Source: Pleurotus ostreatus/Saccharomyces cerevisiae fusant (lineage: Eukaryota; Opisthokonta). Taken from it: DNA of 42,694 nt. The stretch's first letter is position 1. Each line of letters begins with the position of its first letter. The notes beneath the pieces were generated by a model. That model did no database searches, was not told the origin of the DNA, and worked only from the letters and a program-made list of their open reading frames with translations. A program made the translations under genes and the position numbers. The stretch spans positions 1 through 42,694 of the forward strand of contig JAMQCK010000184.1 in assembly GCA_024196135.1 (NCBI GenBank), written 5' to 3'. Shown here piece by piece: positions 9,139 through 19,634 of the stretch.

Positions 9139-12100
9139 ACACTTAAATAGTGAAGATACATGTATTAAGTATATCAAAAGACACGTAGGAACGCAATGTG
9201 CAGGGGAGGAGGGCAAAATGTAAAAAAGCGCCGCCAAAAATTTCTCGGCGACGCGGCCGGACGCACAGCGAGGAAAGGGCCAGGCGCAGGCACGTGTGAG
9301 TGTAAGGGAAAGGGAGATGCACACAATCCGGGTAGCTTCTAGCCTACGAGCTAGGTGGAGGCTGCTACGTGGTTGGCGCGATCTGGGAGGGTAAGGGAGG
9401 GGGGCGGAGGGGGTGCACACTGCTGAGCTCAGGGGCCGCGAGCTCTCCCAGTCATAGCAGCGCAGCATGTAGCCGCGAGGGGTAGAGATGGGGGAGCGCG
9501 ACCCGGCGTGGCGCTGCGGTGACTGCCGACCGCGTGGGGATGCTCGCGAGTGGGAGGCTAGCCGCGAAGTGGTTCTCTGCTGAGAATGGACTCAGCGCGC
9601 TTCGACTCCGAAGCGGGCGTTGTCCTGATAGACGCGAATCCGCGTCTATCTACAGCGGCTGAGACCTCTTCGCACCTACGGCCCCCGCTCGAGGCGTCGT
9701 CAGACGTCGAGTAGGGCTATGAAGGTTGCGTGAAGAAAGGTAACGTATATTCGTAGAGGGCGGCCGATCAGCGCCGCCCTCGCCACGTGCGTAAGTACTA
9801 TTATCTAAGGCGCCTAGCGCCGCGTATGTACGAGTCGTATCTGGTTCGAATCCTGTCGTGCGTGAGATAGCCATCGCCGTCGTAAGGTAAGTATGTGTGT
9901 AAGTAAAAGTGAAAAGAAACCCCTGGGTCCATGCCGCGTTGCGGGGGAAGAGTCCGACCGGTCCATCCCATACTCCTCACAGGCGCGCTCGACGTGGTCC
10001 CTGGGGGTAGGTGATCGGGCGGGGCGGTAGGTAGCAGATTGTGGGGAAGGTGCTTGCAAGCATGTTGTCCGTAGGGCGGGGGTAAGAGGCGCGTCGCCGT
10101 TGCCTTTGAAGACGACGCAATGTCGAGGGGGTGGCCATGGCGGCAGCGGCGGCGGTGGTGGTGGTGGTAGTGGTGATGGTGGGAGGTAGGTTTCAGCAGC
10201 CGATTGCAGCCCCGCAACCTCAATCGCGATGGCGCATACATGCCATTGCATCTGCGTAGAACTGTAGTGAGTATATAGCTTGATGCTATGCAGAGGCACG
10301 CACCTTAATGCCTGGTTTGCGCGTCGTGAGACCCGCGCCGCGTCGTGTCAAGCCCCAGCTCGGTGGCCTCGAGGTCGTGAGTACCGCAATATTGATGACA
10401 AATCGGGGTGGGGAAGTGAAGGGTTATGTGCTAGAGTACTCAAAGGAGCGAAAGGGACGCGAAGGAGCGGACAATGTGGGTGAGGACGCGCGGGGAGGTC
10501 GACTGGCAGATGTCTTGATATTCGGGGCCGCGATTTTGTGTCTCGGGACCCCGCGGAAGTCGGTCCGGGTGTCCGAGAGTCGTTGTCGGCGTCAAAATCG
10601 GCGTCGGAAGCATGCGCATAAGCGCCCGCGTACCAGAAAAGTGCATAGGAAGAAAGGGGGGCGTGTATAGAATATTCAGTGCAAGTTTGAGACATGGTTC
10701 GTGCATAAATCCTGAAGTTATACTGAAAACATATGAATTGAACCCCAAATCTGACACTATTGCGTCCATTGTGTATTATCTAGACCAAAAAATATTATAG
10801 CTTGCACACGCCAAGATTGGGCTCGTCTATCCCTACAGTATGCACTTTGTTTGACAAAGATCCGTGGGGAATTGAGCGGTGAGCGCGCCGAAAGGTGGTT
10901 CAAGGGATCATTGAGGAGGAAATGCCTGATTCTGCATGAAATCCAGTCAAACATGGAGCTCTAGTTCTGGAAGCAATACACATGACTACAGCTCGAAATT
11001 TTGTGAGTGGGTCGAACAGTATGTATACTACGCTATTCTGTCTTTATTGCACTGTCTAGCGTCCCTCGCTTCGAGTCCGAGGCCGTTGATGTTGACGAGC
11101 GCGATGCTCGGATATCGGACCGACTAGCCGGCCCAGCCTTCCGACGTGCTCGGCCGCGCGTTTCCTGCCTCCAACCACCACCGCCATGCCCGCCCAGTCG
11201 CTTCGCCCCCTCCCCTTTCCCTCTCAGGCGTTTCCGCCACCCCTCCCGCCCTTTTTCACGCTTTTCTCGCTATCTCGCGCGCCGTCTCGCATTCATTTCC
11301 CTGACCCTCACCCAACACGATGTCGACGCGCTAGGACCAGCAGTACACGCCGACGCGCGCGAAGTCAGGATCCCGTGCAATGAAGTGCATGTAGAGGGGC
11401 ATTAGGTGCGCTGCTGCTCTCGGCGCTTCGGAACATCGCTGACTTCCTATACTATTCTAGCCATTTCTCAGCAGGTCCCCCATCGTGCATCCAGCACCCT
11501 GGGCGATTTATTGGAGCTCTCACAGTGCGCTCAACGCGTTTTATGTACCCTCCCATCCCCACCCATCCCCTCCCCTCGTCGAGACGTGCGCCTCGTGCTC
11601 AGCACGGCCCGTTTGAGTACCCACTGCACCGGCGAATTCGCGGTGCTGGGCTCAGCGCGGGGCGCTCAAATCGACGTCCCTAGGTCCTCACGGCCTAGGT
11701 GGGGCGCTGGGATGCCGAGCTTTGGCTCGGGCGCGCACAGTCACGCAGGTAGCCGCGCGCGGGCAGACGCGCCACCATGTGACAGCGCGACCTGTCACAC
11801 GCGCGCTCTCGCCCTCTCCCCTTCGCCGACAGTATATTGGACGCCCCCTTCTCCACCAACACCATCACCTCCCGCGCCCAACGTCTCAGCTTAGACGGAA
11901 AGCGCTTGTTCGGCGCGGCAAGCCCCCAGCGTCCAGACCCCCCGCCCTACCCTAGCAACCACCCCACAGCGAGCTCTACAGGACTCAGGCCGCTGCGGCT
12001 GTCTGCGTGCCTACTCTCCCCCACCCCTCCCTTCCATCTACGGTACGCGACCTCCTTTTACCTCCAGCGCGGGGTGCAGGGCGCGTGGCGCGCCGGCGAA

Positions 12101-12222
12101 AATTTTCGCCGGCGCTTTCATTTTTCTTGGTCCTCCGCGCATTTCCGCCTATTTTCTACATACACTGTATCCTTTGTTTATGTATAATCTATTTCTCATC
12201 ACTACGATTGTGTTCGAGCATG
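9139..12222. other. 3.1 kb gene-free interval between the inverted 330 bp repeats
   Basis: None of the open frames here looks like a known protein; they are proline/arginine-rich or low-complexity. Features seen are a CAC/GTG trinucleotide tract at about 10140-10190, a GGTTCGAATCC box-B-like motif at 9843-9853, a TA-rich stretch near 10680-10800, and a perfect palindrome at 12090-12115. The interval could be the interior of one large element whose ends are the 330 bp repeats. Confidence 0.45.
12090..12115. repeat. Perfect 26 bp palindrome
   Basis: The arms GCGCCGGCG and CGCCGGCGC surround AAAATTTT, symmetrical about 12102/12103. Related but imperfect cores sit at about 9226-9250 (AGCGCCGCCAAAAATTTCTC, opposite orientation) and 1436-1446 (CGAAAATTTTC), so this may be part of a dispersed repeat. 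Confidence 0.7.
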
Positions 12223-12548
12223 CACAGAGGCGGCGGCGGCGGCGACGCGTGTCGCAACGTCGCAGCGCTGATGGCACAGCCACCGCAGCGCGGGCGGGCG
12301 GGCGGCGCATCAGGAGCCGCCGCGCGCGCATCATTCCCGACTGCGGGGCAGAGCGCGCGACGCGCATCGCGTGCGGCGGGCGACCCCGACCGGCGATCCC
12401 GGAAGGTCGCCTACCGCATCGGGCGCGAGCCGGCGGGATCCCGGCGACCTGGCCGGGGCCTGTGGCAGTGCCGACAAGCGCCTCGCATCTTTTGCAATTG
12501 GCCCGCAGACAATTGCCGAGGTCTTTTCCAAATGACCTACGGCCACAG
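12223..12548 (-). repeat. 330 bp dispersed repeat, right (less decayed) copy
   Basis: This is the inverted copy of 8810-9138. It runs from the GGCGGC tract at 12229 to GGCCACAG at 12548, its outer end. It keeps CpG sites where the left copy has TG or CA, so it is the better preserved copy. No open frame is shared convincingly by both copies, so it looks non-coding. Confidence 0.85.
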
Positions 12549-13511
12549 GTGAATCGACCCCCGACGGTAAGGAACTGCTGCACGTCTGTGGGCTTGTGAA
12601 GAGCGCGGCAGGCGCGAACTCCCACAACGCGGGACATTGGACCTCCCGCTGCATCCATGTGTCAGGGCTCGGCCTATACTGCTGAGGGCGTCGACGGCCG
12701 GGACGCGGAGTTGGCGAGGTTGGACTCGGGCGCTACGCGGACAGACCGAACGAGATAAAAGAGACAAGGAAAAGGAGGAAACAGGACAAGAAGAGAAATA
12801 GTCAGGAAACAATCAGAAGGCCATGTTGACGAGAATACCAGATCTAAGGAGTACATGAGTATCTACATCTGGTATATGTACTGGGAGCCTCAAGGCAGAG
12901 GTGAGGTGAACATGTGATGTGGGTGTCGGTGGGTCCATGCAGGTGCAAGTAGGTAAGGGAAAGAGTAATGGGTCATGACACCGTGTGTTGCCAAGGTATG
13001 GGAATGATCGTGGGGAAGGATATTCACGGCCCCTCAGCCCCTCCCAACGTGGAACTGGGCGGAGGGGTCGGACGGGTGCATAAGACACACCAGCTCGACT
13101 CTTGCTGGCTGCCAGCTGGAACCCGGCCGCGTGCGCTGCAGACCGAGCACATGGCTCGATCGCGCCAGGCGCATCCCGCGTGACGCGGAAAAACCGCCGT
13201 GAAGGCGATTCTCTGAACCTGCAGGAGAATGGTAAGGGGGAGGGTAATGGCCACCGATCACCCGCGCCGATCTTGACAAACGGGCGTGCGGGGGTAGGGC
13301 GCAAGGCTGTATCGCCATCGAGGGCTTGCCCTAGACGTGCAGTGCGTCATGGGTTATGCCCTCCCACCCTCAGAACTCAGAAGTGGTCTGAGGGCGAATA
13401 TGGCGCGGAAGGGGCGGTGTTCGCAACGCGTCGGTAAGCCGTACTCGCGTGTTTCTCCCCTCCCATCATAGCCAAGTATTGATGAGTAAAGCGACTGTAT
13501 GCGAGGAATAT
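12549..13511. other. Spacer, no gene seen
   Basis: Several overlapping frames exist on both strands without domain similarity or sensible splice structure. I see no RNA gene or repeat longer than a few bases. Confidence 0.4.
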
Positions 13512-13853
13512 TCACGCACCGCACCCCTCCTCCACATTCATCTTGAAGTTGATGCCAATCTCCATTTCTTCGTCAATCAAGGGCAAGCACATCAGCGGCG
13601 GCCCCTTCGAGATGTTACGAAGGAATGGGAATGTGGTAGGGATGCCTGGGATGGAGGGGGGGGACGATGCGAACGGCAGAGCGGTGGTTGAGGATGAGAA
13701 CGCGCCGCCAGGAGGCGTAGCACGTACAGCCAGCGGGCTCCGGGCCGAGTACCGAAGTTGCTCGGTAAACTCCGAAATGTCATACCATTGCAGACCGGCT
13801 TTACATGTAGATGAAACTCGTACGGAGCGTGCATCAATACTTTCCCAATCTCG
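13512..13853 (-). CDS. Unrecognised exon-like open frame (possible gene fragment)
   Basis: A 113-codon frame without stops contains non-repetitive, protein-like sequence (for example AGLQWYDISEFTEQLRYSA and PLIDEEMEIGINFKMNVEEG). It ends next to a good splice donor (GTGCGT at about 13512-13517). It has no convincing start codon, is bounded upstream by TGA at 13854-13856, and no partner exon was found on either side. I do not recognise the family. It may be one exon of a decayed gene, and chance cannot be excluded. Confidence 0.25.
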   Translation of the reverse strand, partial: RDWESIDARSVRVSSTCKAGLQWYDISEFTEQLRYSARSPLAVRATPPGGAFSSSTTALPFASSPPSIPGIPTTFPFLRNISKGPPLMCLPLIDEEMEIGINFKMNVEEGCGA

Positions 13854-13856
13854 TCA

Positions 13857-14920
13857 AATATTTTCGTGAATAAAGTGAGTTTTCCGCAAGCGCAATCAAG
13901 GCGACAAGGGTTGTCAAGCATTGGGGCTGTGCAAAGGGCCTCCCATCAGCTTGGCACGTGGAGAAGCTGCGTCCACTGTACCACTGCTAGAGCGTTTCCT
14001 GCCTTCGTACTTCGCACAGAGGCTCGCAACACACAGAGAAGTATGCACAAATATTTTCGAGCCAAAAAGAAGGTCATTCAGGCGAGAATTTGAAGCAGAG
14101 AAGCAGCTCGGAGATAACTTTGATGAACAGCTTGGACGTCTGATAGTGCTGAATTCTGGCCGTGTAAGACGAGTCCTGGCAAGCAGGTCTCGTAACAACT
14201 TGTGACAAGATCCGATAGGCAGAGAACCTCAACAAGCGTACGAGGTTCCCGTATATTCAGCGGGGTTTATATACGTAAGGTAAAAGCAATCAGTCCAAAA
14301 AAAGAATATGACTCGTCACATCAGGCAAGCAGCTGAACTGCCACCTCAACAACAGATACCACGGGCCTCCTCAAGCAAGCTCGATCGCGCGTTTAAAGTG
14401 TGTTTGAGCCAGACACTGCCTTAGCCTGACCGTTACCAGTGTCACCAGAATTCCTAACATTCGTAGCATAATTAACAACCATCCCACGTCAGTATGTTAA
14501 TAACTTATGTTACTGACAAACCCCTTCTTAACAGAACCCTAGTGTGTAAATTCCGGGGACCTCCCACCACATACAGGTTGATCTATAACCAAAGGGGATT
14601 ACAGTGCAGGTAGGCCTGTGTTGCCTGGAGTTGTACTTGCCCCCGCACCTAGTACTGTCTGATTTCTGGCCAGGCATACGTCTCTCAAGTCATGATCATT
14701 ACGAAACTGACACGTGAAAGTAAATGTTCGTTCTATGAACCAGATAACGTGAATAGGCAAGGATAGGTACGCATGAAGAAGTAAAAACGGCGAACAAGAC
14801 ACAAGTACATGACCAACGATCTCGTTAACAGGGCTTGAGTAAGAGATTCCACGTGTGATGACCAAACCCCTAAGCTACCCGTGATATATCCTCGTCGGTC
14901 CGCACCTACACGCCAGCTAT
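13857..14920. other. Spacer at the edge of the repeat-rich region
   Basis: A 94-codon plus-strand frame at 13921-14205 is open but matches nothing and has no supporting splice context. From 14210 to 14920 the DNA is AT-richer and holds no frame of interest. It includes the 3' flank of YOP1. Confidence 0.4.
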
Positions 14921-15670
14921 TCACTCAGCGGCAGCCGAGGTGGTCTCGGGCGACGTCGGCGCGACGACGCGCGAGGAGCTGATCTGCGCGAGCAGAGGCT
15001 TGAGGAACGTGATGTAGGTGGTCTGGGCACCCTGCAAATCACAGAACGTCAGCACGATGCAGTGGCGTAGGGCGAGTCGAAGCACTAGGAAGGAAATGCG
15101 TACCCGGAAGTAGGGAAGCTGAAGCCAGATGATGAAGAGGGTCTTGAAGGCGAAGTACCACGGGAAGTAGTAGAGGACGACACGAAGAGCGAAGCTCTCG
15201 GTGAACGTGAAGAAGCCGAACACGACCCAGTACGTCAGCCACTGAATGTCGTCCTGCGCGCTCGGGCTCTCGATCGCCTTGAAGGAGAGGTACGCGGGGA
15301 GGGCCCAGCCGACCAGGTTCGATACCGGCGCCGCAAGGCTGTTGATGAGGTGCAGAGCGGCGAGGAGGGTGACGCTGCCGATGACGATATACGTTTTGGG
15401 AACTTGGGAACGCGCCTCAAGCGAGTTCAGGACGGGATACTTCGTCAACTGCAACACGAGTCAGCAAAAAAGCGCCTTCCGCGTGCCGGATGACGAGGCG
15501 CGCAGCACGCGATAGCGAAAAAAAAAAACTATGCGGCGCGCCTCGCGTATCCCACGTCACCAAAAAACAGCGGTACGCACCTCCTTGTCGAGCTGGCCAA
15601 GGTAGTATTGAGCCTTGACCTGCGCCTGCTGGACGGCGGGATGCTGCTGGAGCTTGTCGGTGGCAGACAT
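14921..15670 (-). CDS. YOP1: Yop1/DP1/TB2 (REEP/HVA22) ER-shaping membrane protein
   Basis: Three exons (15670-15581, 15448-15104, 15031-14921) give 181 residues, close to yeast Yop1 (180). The N-terminus MSATDKLQQHPAVQQAQ precedes LDKELTKYP. The TB2/DP1/HVA22 domain follows, with two hairpin membrane segments (around VIGSVTLLAALHLINSLAA, and the LTYWVVFGFFTF to YYFPWYFAFKTLF region), then the FLKPLLAQ helix and a short polar tail. Members insert as hairpins in tubular endoplasmic reticulum and bend the membrane. An in-frame ATG two codons upstream (15676) is an alternative start. Both introns have GTGCGT/GTACGC donors. It is transcribed away from OST5 across a ~265 bp shared promoter. Confidence 0.95.
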
Positions 15671-15935
15671 CTGCATGCGGAAACATGATATATCAGCAAA
15701 CGTTGGGCCATATTGACGGTAGGGGACGAAGACCGGAAGCACCGACACTTACGATGATTGGCGTCGAGAAAGGTCGTGGATGGAAAATGGGCTGGTGGTC
15801 GTCGAGAGCAAGGAGGACGGGTTGCGTCGTGGCCTTGATATGACAGGGAATTTCCCACGATGTCGTTACGTCAGCGGCAACGCACGACGACGGCCTACGT
15901 AGCAGCGCCACAAAGTAGCGTTCCGTCCTGCTGCC
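15671..15935. promoter_or_regulatory. Bidirectional promoter between YOP1 and OST5
   Basis: The 265 bp between the two divergent start codons must hold both 5' ends. No clear TATA box is seen, which fits housekeeping genes. ACGTCAGCGG at about 15866-15875 is the only motif that stands out. Confidence 0.5.
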
Positions 15936-16277
15936 ATGGGGGAGTACGAATCCATACAGGTACGTCTCCGTCATTTTGGTGTCAGCAACTGCCTCTGACG
16001 AGCTCCCTAGGCTCTTCACAGGACCCTCCCGGCTTTTCAGCCGTCCATTCCGGTCTCTCTGCTCCCGTACCTGGCATTCATTCTCTTGGGCTTTACGTTT
16101 GCGCTGACTTTCTGGTTTTCTACGTGCGTGTCCCAGCTCTGCCAACATACACATGCTAACTATCACGGCAGTATGCCAAAGAACGTGCCGCTGGAAATGA
16201 CTGCGGCGTCCCTGGCAAGCGTGCTGGGCGGGTTTGGCGTCGTCGCCCTCTTTTGCACTGTTGGAGTATATGTGTAA
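15936..16277 (+). CDS. OST5: Oligosaccharyltransferase subunit Ost5/TMEM258
   Basis: Three exons (15936-15959, 16011-16123, 16172-16277) encode 80 residues, the size of human TMEM258 (79). Two membrane helices are evident: LLPYLAFILLGFTFALTFWF, and the C-terminal LASVLGGFGVVALFCTVGVY. The second shares the GFGV...VGxYV ending of the family. The protein is a small structural subunit of the ER complex that transfers N-glycans to nascent proteins. The first exon codes only eight residues (MGEYESIQ). The gene ends 30 bp before the RPA12 stop codon on the opposite strand, so the transcripts probably overlap. Confidence 0.93.
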
Positions 16278-16307
16278 TCCGACCAGAAATTCGTCCTTGG
16301 TCCAGCT

Positions 16308-16934
16308 CTAGTTGTTAACCCGCCACCCGTGCTTGCAAGACGCGCACTTTCCAACGCATTAGCTTGGCGATCGAACGCGCACGTCGCTTTACGCACCGTA
16401 TAGAAAATCGTGGACCCCTCATCCGCGCTTCGGAGCTTCAACCTGGGTTGAGTAGGTTCCCCTTTCCCGAGGTAGCGATACATACCTGCATTTCCTTCGA
16501 GTACGCCTGCATATGAGCGCAATTTGGACATTTCTCCGCGACCTGAGGGTATGTAGGTTAGACCTACCGCCTCACCCGAGCTGTCCATATACGCACCAGA
16601 GTACCCTGATCCCCGGTTTCATGATGCTTAGTCTGTGTTTTCCGCTTCTGTCTGAGCGCGGAAGGGAACGCGTCTGGATGTGATCTTGTCGTAATTTCGA
16701 TGTCTTCATAGGCTGAGATTCCATTCAGATTGAGCAAGTACAATGGAGATGGATCACTCACAAGTTGCAGGCTCTTCATGTCCGCACTGCTCGCACTCAA
16801 CGACGCGTTCACCATCTCGGGGAATGTTGAGAAGCGTCCCGCAGAAGGGGCAAAATAAGAGGGAACCTGGCAATACTCAGTTGACTATACCCATACAGCA
16901 TGTGGCGCGCACCAATCTTCTCCGCCCTGATCAT
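16308..16934 (-). CDS. RPA12: RNA polymerase I subunit Rpa12 (A12.2), TFIIS-like
   Basis: Six small exons (16934-16913, 16866-16762, 16712-16597, 16542-16486, 16435-16397, 16346-16308) join to 125 residues, the same length as yeast Rpa12. The N-terminal zinc ribbon has C13/C16 (FCPFCG) and C32/C35 (CEQCG). A TTRSHPDAFPSALR linker follows. The C-terminal TFIIS-type ribbon has C86/C89 and C114/C117 with the LRSADEG hairpin carrying the acidic D105-E106 pair that stimulates RNA cleavage. It ends WRVNN. The subunit acts in proofreading and termination of rRNA synthesis in the nucleolus. All five introns are 46-54 nt GT..AG. No single open frame spans it, so it is easily missed. Confidence 0.93.
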
Positions 16935-17272
16935 GGTAGAGTGCTCCGTGTGAAGGGGGAGATATATGAGGGAAGGTGGGGGGAGGGGGGGACACGAGAG
17001 GGAAAGCGGGGTAGGAGTGATCGTGATGAAGTGCTCGAGCATGATCGACCTTCGGACGTACGGGCCGAATAACGAGGGAACGCTGACCGGTGATGCGAGC
17101 CTTTGTCTGACTCTGCTTCCCAGCCCATGCGGAACACAATAGGCTGCTCGAATCTCCTCGCTGTTTATCGAATTCCCATGCATCATAATCAGTCTGCGCT
17201 CTTGTTCTCTGCCACATAAGGTAAGCTTTCCAAATTGCCCTTGTTTGCCAATCCTTCCATCAGCCGCTAGCC
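16935..17272. other. Intergenic, divergent promoter region
   Basis: This lies between the RPA12 start (minus) and the TATA-containing promoter of the next gene (plus). There is a purine-rich tract at 16960-17010 (GGGGAGGGGGGG). No gene is seen. Confidence 0.4.
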
Positions 17273-17285
17273 GATCGTATATAAG
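17273..17285 (+). promoter_or_regulatory. TATA box upstream of the hypothetical gene
   Basis: GATCGTATATAAG contains a consensus TATATAAG 213 bp upstream of the chosen start codon, followed by a pyrimidine-rich stretch typical of fungal transcription starts. The identical 13 bases occur at 41580-41592, upstream of the secreted-protein gene. Confidence 0.55.
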
Positions 17286-17497
17286 GGCCGGCGCTGCTTC
17301 TCCCACCTGCTTCCCTTCCCACCCAACCTTCCACATACTCCTTCGTTCCCCTGATCTTACGACCGGCCAGCGCTGCGCGCCGTCCATCCTAGACATCTCT
17401 GTACCCTTGTATTCACGTTCCTTGACGTACATCTACTCTCCCCTTTCACCTCTCTTTGACGCCCGCGCCGCAAATCCTCGCATCGGAACCCGGCACC

Positions 17498-18622
17498 ATG
17501 ACTTCCCCCCTCTCACCCGCACAATTCAACACCGTCTTCGACACCATCCGCATCGCAAACCTTCGGACGCGCCGCTCTGCCCATAGCACGCGCGCCGCTT
17601 ATTCCCCCACGCATCATGCCCACGCCCGCGCGCGCACGCTCCGGCTCGCCGTCGACATTACCAAGGCCACGAACTGCCCCCAGAGCCAGATCTCTATCAA
17701 CCCGCTCCCCATCATCGACACATCCCCCTCGCCCGCATCGTCCGCCTCCGCTCAATCTCAAGCACCCCCACCTACCTGCTCTACCGTCGCTCAGCCGCGA
17801 CCGACATCCCCTCCCCTTCTGCGGCGCCGGCCTGCGCTCAAATGCGTGATCCCTGCGAGCGGGTTGCCCCTTGACGACGAGTTCGTCACTGTGCTGCTGT
17901 CCACTGGCTCCCCAGGGCGCCGCCATATGTGGCGTACGCACAAGAAGTCAGCTACGATCTCCGACTTCCGTCGCGATGATGAGGCACCATACAACAGGCT
18001 GCCTGTAGCGCTTCGCGGTGAAGCGGTGGTGCCGATTGGCAGCAGGAGCGCAGCGCCACGATTGTCCATCGACATATCGCCGTCGCTCAGCGTTGAGGAA
18101 ATCGTATCGTGCGTGAGCGATCCTGGCGAGCGATCCACGGCGCCCTTGTCGCGCCCGACGATACGTGCGCCTCCAGCCACGGATCGTCCGCGCGCGGATG
18201 TGCCTGTCGATGTGGTCGAGGACGCATGGGAGGGCGCTTCATTGTTCGCGGGGTACTCAATGAACTCTGCACAAGACTACAAGTCAGAGACAGACTACCC
18301 GTCCCCGACGTCAGCGCTCACTTCCGTGATGACGCTGTCCTCAACATCCTCGTCTTTTGGAGACCTGATTTGTTCGCCAAGGGGGACGACATGGTATAGC
18401 AGTTACGGCGCGGCTCCTGCTTCCGCGGCTTCGGAGGCGGGCTCACTTTCGAGCTCGCAAAGTTCGGCCCAGTCGGAAAACGAGTTGGTGACTCCCGTCA
18501 GTGTACCTCTGCTTTATCATGTCGTCGAACCAGCTCACGCAGAGCGTAGGAAAATACGAATGATCACATGCTCAAGCGCAAGTCCTTCCAGGTGTTTGAG
18601 TGTCGGAAGCTATCGAAAGTGA
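17498..18622 (+). CDS. Hypothetical, largely disordered protein
   Basis: A single 374-codon frame begins at ATG 17498 (context GGCACCATGA). It is rich in Ser, Pro, Ala and Arg, with low-complexity Ser/Pro stretches at residues ~85-120 and a Ser-rich C-terminus (SSTSSSFGD, SSSQSSAQSENE). A more ordered core near residue 125 reads LKCVIPASGLPLDDEFVTVL. No known domain is recognised. The last codons overlap a good donor (GTGAGC at 18619) with a branch-like CTAAC and acceptor CTCAG at 18665-18669. Splicing there would change only the last few residues and end near 18680. The TATA box and a long uninterrupted frame support a real gene. Confidence 0.6.
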   Translation: MTSPLSPAQFNTVFDTIRIANLRTRRSAHSTRAAYSPTHHAHARARTLRLAVDITKATNCPQSQISINPLPIIDTSPSPASSASAQSQAPPPTCSTVAQPRPTSPPLLRRRPALKCVIPASGLPLDDEFVTVLLSTGSPGRRHMWRTHKKSATISDFRRDDEAPYNRLPVALRGEAVVPIGSRSAAPRLSIDISPSLSVEEIVSCVSDPGERSTAPLSRPTIRAPPATDRPRADVPVDVVEDAWEGASLFAGYSMNSAQDYKSETDYPSPTSALTSVMTLSSTSSSFGDLICSPRGTTWYSSYGAAPASAASEAGSLSSSQSSAQSENELVTPVSVPLLYHVVEPAHAERRKIRMITCSSASPSRCLSVGSYRK

Positions 18623-18680
18623 GCGCGCCATCATTTTTGCTAGTTGTTACGTTTCTAACCTATCTCTCAGTGTGCACGCT

Positions 18681-19634
18681 TAACCTACTGAACGCCAGAC
18701 GCTTCCTCCTCAATTTCGGATATTCTGCGGCATGCTGCTCGCCCCACTTCCCTTCCCTGCTTCTCGATGACGCTGCTGAGCAGGTCCCTGACTTGTCATA
18801 TTTATGGCCACTCGCGCCTAGCTGGATCTTATCCATCCGAGGGCAGTGGACATCCCTTCTAACCCTCCTTTTACGTATCGAATTCATCGGGAGCAAGCCC
18901 GCTGCGCGAATGGACTTTTCCCCCTTCACTTCCCCTTTTTGCCATGGCATCTATTCACGACCCCTACTCGACCCTCCTCCTAATCAATGTAGCATAGTGC
19001 CTGTCATTATTTATTGTCCGGGCGTGTATCTCTTTGCTGGAGGCAATGGATCTTGCTTTATGACCGGCTATCCGTGGACCGCGCCACCGTCTTGGCCTGG
19101 CGGCAGATAAACTTTATTAGGAGACCAGTCTTGACCAGATATGGTCCAGCCAAGGCAAGTTACCGACGCGCGGGTTCTATAGAGTACGGGCGCATGTAAT
19201 ACTGACGACAGCACATCGGAATCGGGCCAGCCAGGAAGGTGGTCGCAATGCGTGGGTTTGGCGGGCTATCCTCGTACGTAAGACGAACGTTTGTGGGGGA
19301 GGCTGAGCGTGCCCCAGCAACATGCCAGGGTGCGCGTCTAGCGTAGCATCAAGGAGCAGGCTACGATGCACGTTCGCGGCGTCCAGGGTGAGTTCATGTC
19401 CTGAGCGACCCCGGAGGAAGGACGGTCGGAGGGTGCGCGGTAGTTCCCGTGATCGGGTCTAAGCTACGGAACGCACGTGGAGGAATGAAATCACTCTTTT
19501 ATCCAAAGCGGTCATTGTCATTCACAAGAGAGCGTTCGCCGCCGCCGCTCTCTCCTTGACCGCCAGCTGCGCAGGACATTCGTGCCACAATCACCGACCC
19601 CAAGCTTACCGCTCGCCATCCCCCGCCCCCATTC
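18681..19634. other. Intergenic region upstream of KCS1
   Basis: No convincing gene. Open frames on plus (to 19110) and minus (19177-19371) are short and without similarity. The last ~130 bp are C-rich and probably the KCS1 5' leader. Confidence 0.45.

Noticed and set aside
9786..9875. GGTTCGAATCC box-B motif with TCTAAGGCGCC upstream, resembling a tRNA
   Set aside because: No acceptor pairing, no convincing anticodon arm and a mismatched T-stem; kept only as a possible chance or very old tRNA fragment.
9901..10770. Several minus-strand frames of 109-161 codons
   Set aside because: His/Pro or Arg/Pro low-complexity translations of trinucleotide-rich DNA that overlap each other and lack domain motifs.
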